From NCBI GenBank assembly GCA_027025615.1, contig JALVQM010000377.1, positions 1 to 11,161 of the forward strand: a stretch of 11,161 bases of DNA, in the 5' to 3' direction. Origin of the DNA: Desulfobacteraceae bacterium (GTDB lineage Bacteria > Desulfobacterota > Desulfobacteria > Desulfobacterales > Desulfosarcinaceae). Position numbers and translations under genes: made by a program. Below are positions 6,649 through 11,161 of the stretch, in pieces. The notes beneath the pieces are model-generated. The model saw only the letters and a list, made by a program, of their open reading frames with translations. It did no database searches and was not told where the DNA came from. Numbering within the stretch: position 1 is the first letter of the stretch; each line of letters opens with the position of its first letter.

Positions 6649-7449
6649 ATGAACATGATTGACGTTCAAAACCAACTGGATCACCGAAACATTCCAATCG
6701 ATAAGGTTGGTATCAAAAATTTGCGTTATCCCATTACGGTTAAAGACAGGCGGGAAGGCCGTCAGGCAACCGTGGCTTCGATCAACATGTATGTCGATCT
6801 GCCCCACGAGTATAAGGGTACCCATATGAGCCGTTTTGTGGAGATGCTGCACCTGTTGAGATCCGAAATCTCTTTAAAGAAATTTTCGGTAATCCTTGAG
6901 CAGATGAAAAAGCATCTCAATGCCGCTTCGGCTCATATCGAAGTGATGTTCCCATATTTTATAGAAAAACACGCTCCAGTCAGTGGCTCTCCAGGTTTAA
7001 TGGATTACACTTGCCGGATAGTGGGGTCCAGCAATTCAGAGGATGAAATCGATTTGATGTCCGAGGTCAATGTGCCCATTTCTTCGGTTTGTCCCTGTTC
7101 CAAGGAAATCAGCGAGGAAGGCGCCCATAATCAACGGGGTGAGGTAAAACTCCAGACGCGTTTCAAGAAATTTATATGGTTGGAGGATATGATTGAGCTG
7201 GTTGAAGGCTGTGCTTCCTGTGACGTGTACTCAGTTCTGAAAAGGGTGGATGAAAAAGAGGTTACCGAAAAAGGATTCTCAAACCCCAAATTTGTAGAAG
7301 ATATTGTCCGTGATGTTGCCGCCCGCCTCAAAAAGGATGACAATATAACCTGGTTTTCAGTAAGCGCCGAAAATTTTGAATCCATTCACAACCACAGTGC
7401 TTACGCTCACATCACAAGTGGTATACCACCCAGCCTGGAGTGTTATTAG
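6649..7449 (+). CDS. folE2: GTP cyclohydrolase FolE2 (type IB)
   Basis: Converts GTP to 7,8-dihydroneopterin triphosphate, the entry step to folate and to queuosine-type deazapurines. FolE2 replaces the zinc-dependent FolE in many bacteria and is related to archaeal MptA. The 266-residue product has the family N-terminus (DVQNQLDHRNIPIDKVGIKN), then GTHMSRF (57-63), the CPCSKEIS segment with Cys148 and Cys150, AHNQRGEV (159-166, His160), and the C-terminal ENFESIHNHSAYA stretch (241-253) with conserved Glu and His residues. Length is normal. The ATG at 6649 is the first start after an in-frame stop at 6589; a second ATG two codons on (6655) is equally possible. Neither has a recognisable Shine-Dalgarno sequence. 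No other folate or queuosine genes are in the window. It is the last gene of the rightward block and converges on the cbpB transcript. Confidence 0.95.
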   Translation: MNMIDVQNQLDHRNIPIDKVGIKNLRYPITVKDRREGRQATVASINMYVDLPHEYKGTHMSRFVEMLHLLRSEISLKKFSVILEQMKKHLNAASAHIEVMFPYFIEKHAPVSGSPGLMDYTCRIVGSSNSEDEIDLMSEVNVPISSVCPCSKEISEEGAHNQRGEVKLQTRFKKFIWLEDMIELVEGCASCDVYSVLKRVDEKEVTEKGFSNPKFVEDIVRDVAARLKKDDNITWFSVSAENFESIHNHSAYAHITSGIPPSLECY

Positions 7450-7460
7450 GACCCATCTCT

Positions 7461-7512
7461 AAAAAATTTCAGAGCCCATGGAGGTGTCGCAGTGCACTTC
7501 ACAAGGCTCTGA
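7461..7512 (-). terminator. Probable intrinsic terminator of the cbpAB unit
   Basis: TCAGAGCC (7469-7476) and GGCTCTGA (7505-7512) form a perfect 8-bp outer stem, with further pairing inside (AGGTG with CACTT). Read on the minus strand, the stem is followed by AAATTTTTTAG, a U-rich tail, which suits termination of leftward transcription from the radical SAM gene that ends at 7628. On the plus strand there is no T-tract, so it would work poorly for folE2. The large loop lowers confidence. Confidence 0.4.
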
Positions 7513-7589
7513 TACCAGGTTTATGCTCTGCCTTTTCACTGTTGTGCGTCCTGCCGGGAACTCTGACTTGTTTTCAGTATTGTGGTCTG

Positions 7590-7625
7590 TTCGGCAGGCC
7601 GCCCGAATGAAAGCAGCCTGCCGAA
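7590..7625. repeat. 10-bp inverted repeat in the convergent gap
   Basis: TTCGGCAGGC (7590-7599) and GCCTGCCGAA (7616-7625) are perfectly complementary, with a 16-base loop, immediately downstream of the minus-strand radical SAM stop codon. Only TTT follows on the plus strand and no T-tract on the minus strand, so it is at best a weak bidirectional terminator or a 3'-end stabilising hairpin. Confidence 0.45.
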
Positions 7626-7627
7626 TT

Positions 7628-9022
7628 TCAACGGCTTAAATTCAGGATTTGCTCAGTATTTTGATCCCAGTCGTCCCATAAGAAACCTGCCTGCCGGTCT
7701 CTTGCCACAAGGCTGAATGCATAGCGTACCTGCCGCTGGTAAAACTCACAGTATGGAGCCGGGGCCTCGAGGCTGCCGAATACAGCATTGATTTCAGCCG
7801 GGCAGGGGGCTCCACAAAAGTGCTTTATGGCGCAGGAGCGGCAAGGTACGATGTTTTCGACAATCCGGCCGGTAATAGACTTGAAGGAGGTGCTTTTCAG
7901 TACATTTTCAAGCCTGTTCTCAAACAGGTTGCCTCCCTTGAATTCATTCATCCCGATAAATTCGCTGCAGGGGAAAATGTCACCGTTGGCTGCCACGGCA
8001 AAAAAGCATCGTCCCCCGCCGCATGGGGATATATCACACATAAGTCTTCTGCTGGTAGGGCCAAGAATTGCCGCCAGGATATTGGCAAAATTAGAAACCA
8101 CAAGCTTTCTACCGGTTTCCTGGTAAAGCTTCCAGGTCCTGTCCAGGGCTTTGATGAAATTTTCTGAAAGAACATGATCAGCCGGCTTTAAATCCCGGCC
8201 GCCTTTACGTGTGCAGCGAACCGGGTTGAGCATTACTACCTGAACTTCATGCTCGTGGTAAAAATCGATCATTTCAGTAAGAATTTCGACGTTGACCGTA
8301 GTTACGGTAGTGATGACATTGAATCTCCCGTATGATGCCAGGCTGTCCATTATGCCCACAACCCTGTCGAAATAGCCCTGTCCTTTCCATGTGTGACGAG
8401 TGGCATCAGCCTGACTGGCACTTGGACCGTCCAGGGAAATACCTATGGCTACCTGGTGCTCGGTAAGAAAGCCAAGTGACTTGTCGTCCAGCAGGGTTGC
8501 ATTGGTTTGAAGACCGAAATCGAAATAATCGTCAAAGGCTTCTATCCCGGCAAAGATTGCTTCTCTGGCCATCATCGGCTCACTGCCGTGGAAGATCAAC
8601 TGGGGACGGAAGCTGTCGGCAGTATGGATGGTCTTGAAAAATGCCGATAAAATTTCCAGGGCCCGGCATAATTGGTCGGGACTCATCTGTCGGCCGTTTC
8701 GGCGCATGCTTTCAGGCAGGTAGCAATAAGAACAATTGAAATTGCATCTGTCGGTAGGGTTGAAATAGACCGCAGAGGGGCGCAAGCCAAAACGCAGCAT
8801 ATGCATTTCGTCACCCATTTCGGTTTGCTTTGCTACCAGTTCTGCAACAAATTCGCCGGCCAGGCATTTTTCAAGATCGGATTTGTCCACAAGCGCCCAG
8901 AACGCGCTTTCAGGTTCAATCACGGCCAGCCTGGATGGATGATCTATGGAAACAACCGCCAGGTTCGGCCCTGGGCCTGTATTAGCCCAGGGCTTGATGG
9001 AGATTTCGTGTTTGGGTATCAT
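7628..9022 (-). CDS. cbpB: Radical SAM/SPASM peptide-modifying enzyme (CbpB-like)
   Basis: A 464-residue radical SAM enzyme probably modifying the 40-residue peptide encoded just upstream. An N-terminal region (about 1-80) without radical SAM motifs, possibly peptide-binding, precedes the radical SAM core (about 83-290). The core holds the 4Fe-4S motif CNFNCSYC (Cys93, Cys97, Cys100), a GGEP-like HGSEP (145-149), and SLDGP (196-200). The C-terminal SPASM domain (about 325-430) has Cys329, 334, 339, 352, 394, 397, 403, 407 and 425, enough for two auxiliary clusters. The architecture matches anSME- and PqqE-like peptide maturases; no B12-binding domain is visible. The ATG overlaps the peptide stop by four bases (ATGA), implying coupled translation. 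The whole unit lies downstream of a cobalamin riboswitch. I recall a family named CbpB with exactly this context; the symbol rests on memory, not a search. Radical SAM/SPASM identity is firm. Confidence 0.85.
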   Translation of the reverse strand: MIPKHEISIKPWANTGPGPNLAVVSIDHPSRLAVIEPESAFWALVDKSDLEKCLAGEFVAELVAKQTEMGDEMHMLRFGLRPSAVYFNPTDRCNFNCSYCYLPESMRRNGRQMSPDQLCRALEILSAFFKTIHTADSFRPQLIFHGSEPMMAREAIFAGIEAFDDYFDFGLQTNATLLDDKSLGFLTEHQVAIGISLDGPSASQADATRHTWKGQGYFDRVVGIMDSLASYGRFNVITTVTTVNVEILTEMIDFYHEHEVQVVMLNPVRCTRKGGRDLKPADHVLSENFIKALDRTWKLYQETGRKLVVSNFANILAAILGPTSRRLMCDISPCGGGRCFFAVAANGDIFPCSEFIGMNEFKGGNLFENRLENVLKSTSFKSITGRIVENIVPCRSCAIKHFCGAPCPAEINAVFGSLEAPAPYCEFYQRQVRYAFSLVARDRQAGFLWDDWDQNTEQILNLSR

Positions 9023-9141
9023 TTTTTTGATCCCTTGTCTTTTGGCTCATTCAACATGATGTAATGGGAAAGACCGGCACCTGGCTGTCGACAGCGATAA
9101 CGATAGGCAATAATTTTTTTCTGGGTTTGTTTGGTTTGCAT
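9019..9141 (-). CDS. cbpA: Small ribosomally made peptide precursor (CbpA-like)
   Basis: A 40-codon gene, easily missed by gene callers. ATG at 9141 lies 7 bases after AGGAGG within AAGAGGAGG, the strongest ribosome site in the window. The peptide begins MQTKQTQKKIIAY and has a distinctive core at residues 13-27, YRYRCRQPGAGLSHY, with one Cys (17), three Tyr (13, 15, 27), alternating Arg, and a Gly-Ala-Gly turn; it ends in a Lys-rich tail. It has no hydrophobic signal peptide. Its stop overlaps the start of the radical SAM/SPASM gene, the usual arrangement for a RiPP precursor and its maturase. Extending the frame to an upstream start at 9246 would translate through the terminator hairpin and is rejected. 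I remember a family of about 40-residue precursors called CbpA linked to cobalamin riboswitches; this fits, but was not searched. The modified residue is unknown; Cys17 and the Tyr residues are candidates. Confidence 0.8.
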   Translation of the reverse strand: MQTKQTQKKIIAYRYRCRQPGAGLSHYIMLNEPKDKGSKK

Positions 9142-9194
9142 TTGATTACCTCCTCTTGATAACAGTTTGCAAAACACCCTCATTGGGCACCAAT

Positions 9195-9239
9195 AAAAAA
9201 CGGCCCGAATCAGTGTCTTAAGATACCGACTCGGGCCGT
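9195..9239 (-). terminator. Riboswitch-linked intrinsic terminator before cbpA
   Basis: On the minus strand, ACGGCCCGAGTCGGTATC, a TTAA loop and GACACTGATTCGGGCCGT form a stem of about 18 bp (one A-C mismatch and two G-U pairs), followed directly by TTTTTTATT. This is the strongest terminator in the window. It lies 27 bases after the riboswitch P1 stem and about 54 bases before the cbpA start, the standard layout for transcriptional attenuation. Confidence 0.9.
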
Positions 9240-9266
9240 TTACCATCCGTATCCCGATCGCTTGGC

Positions 9267-9444
9267 ACCCGGCAACAGGTCTTCTGGCTTCCTCCCTTTA
9301 ACCGGTCCACCTTCCCACTGGGATCGTGAAAAACGGTACCAGCAGTGGCATTAATTGCCGGAAAAGTTGCCCTGGTCACAGGGCCGGAGGTTACAGCGGC
9401 GGGTCCGCCACGGATTTGCACCGTGTTCCTGGATGCCGCCGGGT
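9267..9444 (-). promoter_or_regulatory. Cobalamin (adenosylcobalamin-type) riboswitch
   Basis: The minus strand carries the conserved cobalamin riboswitch blocks in order: the ACCCGGC P1 strand (9444-9438), GGAACACGGTGCAAATCCGT, then GGCGGACCCGCCGCTGTAA, a GGGAAGGTGG block around 9315-9306, the B12-box-like GCCAGAAGACCTG (9288-9276), and the closing GCCGGGT (9273-9267), which pairs perfectly with the P1 5' strand. It is followed by an intrinsic terminator, so bound cobalamin most likely stops transcription before cbpAB; the usual B12 riboswitch is an off-switch, which makes the genes active when cobalamin is scarce. The exact coenzyme preferred (adenosyl, methyl or hydroxo form) cannot be read from the sequence. 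Confidence 0.93.
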
Positions 9445-9463
9445 AAATGCGATTTGTCAGAGC

Positions 9464-9492
9464 CCTATATCAAGAAACAGCAAAACTGTCAA
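9464..9492 (-). promoter_or_regulatory. Promoter of the riboswitch-cbpAB unit
   Basis: On the minus strand, a perfect TTGACA (9492-9487), exactly 17 bases of spacer, and TATAGG (9469-9464) make a strong sigma70-type promoter. Transcription would start near 9457, about a dozen bases before the riboswitch P1 stem. A second TTGACA at 9534-9529, overlapping the stop codon of the dehydrogenase gene, lacks a good -10 at 17 bases (ACATCA). Confidence 0.7.
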
Positions 9493-9530
9493 AAGAATGT
9501 AAGTTTGATGTGGTTAAATTTTTCTGAATG

Positions 9531-10667
9531 TCAAATTAAAACCAGGCCGAGCTCTTTTGCATTGAGAATGCTTGGAGCCGCCTCGGGCGGATCGGGACTA
9601 AGGAATAATTCCATTTCTGGTTTTGTCCAGGCAGGCCGGCCCTTTATGATGGCCCCCAAATTCATGGAAGCCAGTACCGCCATTGACCTTCTGGTCCAGT
9701 TGGTAGCCGAACCCAGGTGAGGCAGAATGAAGACGTTTTCAAGTCGGGCCAGACCTGGAGCAAGCCGGGGTTCTTCTTCAAAAACATCAAGCCCGGCTCT
9801 GAATTGAGGATTATTAAGGCAATGCTCCACCAGGGCTTTTTCGTCCACAACCTGACCGCGACTGGTATTTATAAGTATGCCGTTTTTTTTCATCAGGCTC
9901 AAACGCCGGGCATCAATCAGGTGGTGAGTTTCACGGTTGAGCACAGTATGCAAGCTGACACAGTCGGATTGTATCAACAAATCTTCCAGGTTATCGGCTT
10001 TACGGCAGAATACTGGTCTTTCTCCCTGCTTTGCCAGAAAGTCATTGAAAGCGGAAACGAAGTTTTCCAGACTGTGATTGACCCTTTTGCCGTGATAGAT
10101 AATGTTGGTCCTGAAGCCCTGCAGCATGATTTTGGCGTAAGCGCTGCCGATCCTGCCGGCCCCGATGATACCTATGGTTTTGCGTTCCAGCAGCCGTCCC
10201 AAAAGCAGGGAAGGTGCCCAGCCCTGGAAAAGACCGGCTCTCAGGAAACGTTCGCCCTCTCCCAGACGGCGGGCGGCAGCCAGGGTAAGGGCAACGGCTA
10301 ATTCGGCAGTTGCGCCTGTGAGTACGCCGGGCGTATTACCAACTGCTATTCCGTTTTTTGTCGCAGCCTCCAGATCTACATTGTTGAAACCAACGGCATA
10401 GTTACTGTAAACTTTTCCACCGGCTTTTTGCAGCGCTGCAAAAAGCTCTGCGCTCCAATTTTCCGACAGCATCCCGATTGCCGCCCGGCAATTGTCGCCA
10501 ATGGCATTTACTATCTGGCGACCGGTCAGGCCTTTACGACCGACCCAGGCCTCTATCCGGCAACCGGCATCTTCCAGGATTTCAATCCACTTCTTGCCTG
10601 GAAGATTACGGGTAACGATCACCCTGTGTTCACCTGAAGAGTTATGTATTTGCCAGTTGGATTCCAT
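9531..10667 (-). CDS. HPR1-like hydroxypyruvate reductase / glycerate dehydrogenase
   Basis: A 378-residue D-2-hydroxyacid dehydrogenase, expected to interconvert hydroxypyruvate and D-glycerate (or glyoxylate and glycolate) with NAD(P)H. Seen: dinucleotide motif GAGRIG (169-174), catalytic Arg270 in NTSRGQVVDE, Glu299 in DVFEEEP, His317 in LPHLGSATNWTR, plus SNYAVGFNNVD and VGNTPGVLTGATAELA. Long stretches, and even the C-terminal APSILNAKELGL, resemble plant peroxisomal HPR1 as I remember it, so it belongs to that subfamily rather than to typical bacterial GhrA/GhrB or SerA. The loop after the second beta strand reads IIYHGKRVN where plant HPR1 has an acidic residue (IYYD or IYFD); loss of the Asp with adjacent Lys-Arg suggests NADPH preference, by inference. 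ATG at 10667 is chosen for its AGGAG 10 bases upstream; an in-frame ATG at 10697 lies inside the preceding gene. Thirteen bases separate it from the membrane protein gene, implying an operon. Confidence 0.9.
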   Translation of the reverse strand: MESNWQIHNSSGEHRVIVTRNLPGKKWIEILEDAGCRIEAWVGRKGLTGRQIVNAIGDNCRAAIGMLSENWSAELFAALQKAGGKVYSNYAVGFNNVDLEAATKNGIAVGNTPGVLTGATAELAVALTLAAARRLGEGERFLRAGLFQGWAPSLLLGRLLERKTIGIIGAGRIGSAYAKIMLQGFRTNIIYHGKRVNHSLENFVSAFNDFLAKQGERPVFCRKADNLEDLLIQSDCVSLHTVLNRETHHLIDARRLSLMKKNGILINTSRGQVVDEKALVEHCLNNPQFRAGLDVFEEEPRLAPGLARLENVFILPHLGSATNWTRRSMAVLASMNLGAIIKGRPAWTKPEMELFLSPDPPEAAPSILNAKELGLVLI

Positions 10668-10680
10668 TGTAGATATTCTC

Positions 10681-11034
10681 CTAAAAAAGTTTTGCACTTA
10701 GCCAGGTTGCCAGGCGGTTACCGGCGACGACAAAGATTGCTACGACAAGTGTTTCCAAAGCCGCTTTCATGCTTACGGAACTGATAACCAGGGCGGCCAT
10801 AAAATCTGTAAGCACCGCAAAGCCCAGGCCGGCCATAAGTCCCCAGCGTTCGATAACCCAAGTCATGACCAGTAACAAAGGTATACTGGCAATGGTGCCG
10901 ATAATAACCAGCCGGTAAATCGGAAACTGGAAATTGCCGGATATAAGGTTGGTCATGGCCGCCATCCGCGGACAGACGATAAAAAGTCCAAAGGCTCCGA
11001 TAGCAATTAAAAAAGAAACAAAATTCTCGCTCAT
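10681..11034 (-). CDS. Small four-helix membrane protein of unknown function
   Basis: I do not recognise this family. The 117-residue product is strongly hydrophobic with four likely membrane helices at about 5-21, 40-61, 65-87 and 91-107, few charged residues, and a short C-terminal tail with one Lys (NRLATWLSAKLF). There is no signal peptide motif or metal-binding pattern. The start at ATG 11034 is supported by AAGGAG at 11048-11043 with an 8-base spacing and overlaps the stop of the upstream gene (ATGA). Its own stop overlaps the ribosome site of the dehydrogenase gene, so all three genes look cotranscribed. A transport, channel or scaffold role cannot be assigned. Confidence 0.75.
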   Translation of the reverse strand: MSENFVSFLIAIGAFGLFIVCPRMAAMTNLISGNFQFPIYRLVIIGTIASIPLLLVMTWVIERWGLMAGLGFAVLTDFMAALVISSVSMKAALETLVVAIFVVAGNRLATWLSAKLF

Positions 11035-11161
11035 TTGTTTAACTCCTTGAAGGATTGCGGATTTCGTATCGGCGATGGTTTGTTTGCGGATGAGATAATT
11101 TTGGCTAAGGCCTTTTGAATACGTTCCAACTGGTCCTGCCTGCGGCCCATAATTACAAAAG
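11031..11161 (-). CDS. 3' end of an unidentified gene (runs off the window)
   Basis: The minus-strand frame is open from the window edge to TGA at 11033-11031 and reads FVIMGRRQDQLERIQKALA, then a Lys/Pro/Ser-rich tail ending KELNK. It overlaps the membrane protein start by four bases, as expected of a real upstream cistron. Only 42 codons are visible. If the ATG at 11150 were the start it would be a 39-residue peptide, but no Shine-Dalgarno can be judged so near the edge, and a longer gene is more likely. The visible part looks like a charged helical C-terminus and allows no functional call. Confidence 0.55.
   Translation of the reverse strand, partial: FVIMGRRQDQLERIQKALAKIISSANKPSPIRNPQSFKELNK

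Noticed and set aside
7590..7625. Inverted repeat as a classical terminator
   Set aside because: No adequate T-tract follows on either strand; kept only as a hairpin, with the repeat at 7461-7512 preferred as terminator.
9142..9246. 35-codon N-terminal extension of the peptide gene
   Set aside because: It would be encoded by the terminator stem and leader; the ATG at 9141 has AGGAGG and gives the compact 40-residue peptide.
9717..10301. 194-codon plus-strand open frame opposite the dehydrogenase gene
   Set aside because: The minus-strand frame encodes a complete conserved dehydrogenase, so this is a shadow.
10668..10697. Upstream ATG at 10697 for the dehydrogenase
   Set aside because: It lies within the coding end of the membrane protein gene and lacks a ribosome site, whereas ATG 10667 has AGGAG.
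1..11161. tRNA or rRNA genes, CRISPR array, insertion sequence or phage genes
   Set aside because: No direct-repeat array, transposase- or integrase-like protein, or recognisable tRNA/rRNA sequence was found on reading both strands.

Overview
The window looks like a chromosomal segment of a Gram-negative anaerobe, probably a Desulfobacterota ("deltaproteobacterial") lineage. The evidence is the run of housekeeping genes, the bacterial Lon, the short-form Psd/PssA pair, the mixed ATG/GTG/TTG starts with Shine-Dalgarno sites, and a cobalamin-riboswitch-controlled radical SAM/peptide pair. The taxonomic call is inference from gene content and protein flavour; no search was run. There are two converging blocks: plus-strand genes from the left edge to about 7.45 kb, and minus-strand genes from about 7.63 kb to the right edge.

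Plus-strand block: lon (ATP-dependent protease) overlaps tsaB (t6A tRNA modification). A gap with a good sigma70-like promoter leads into psd and pssA, which overlap and together make phosphatidylethanolamine. A second promoter and a hairpin-containing leader precede greA (transcript cleavage factor), then rpoZ (RNA polymerase omega subunit), then a TtcA-type tRNA thiolase. folE2 (GTP cyclohydrolase) follows. The rpoZ gene has an in-frame TAA at codon 10 although the rest of its frame is open and well conserved.

Minus-strand block, read from the right edge leftward: the 3' end of an unidentified gene overlaps a small four-helix membrane protein gene, which is followed after 13 bases by a D-2-hydroxyacid dehydrogenase strikingly like plant peroxisomal hydroxypyruvate reductase HPR1. 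Next comes a separate unit: promoter, cobalamin riboswitch (P1 closed by a 7-bp stem), strong intrinsic terminator, a 40-codon peptide gene with a near-perfect ribosome binding site, and an overlapping radical SAM/SPASM maturase gene. A hairpin with a U-rich tail probably ends this unit in the convergent gap.

The most interesting system is this B12-responsive peptide plus radical SAM unit. It resembles what I remember as the CbpA/CbpB ("cobopeptide") pair, whose product and role I do not know to have been described. The rpoZ nonsense codon is the second point of interest.
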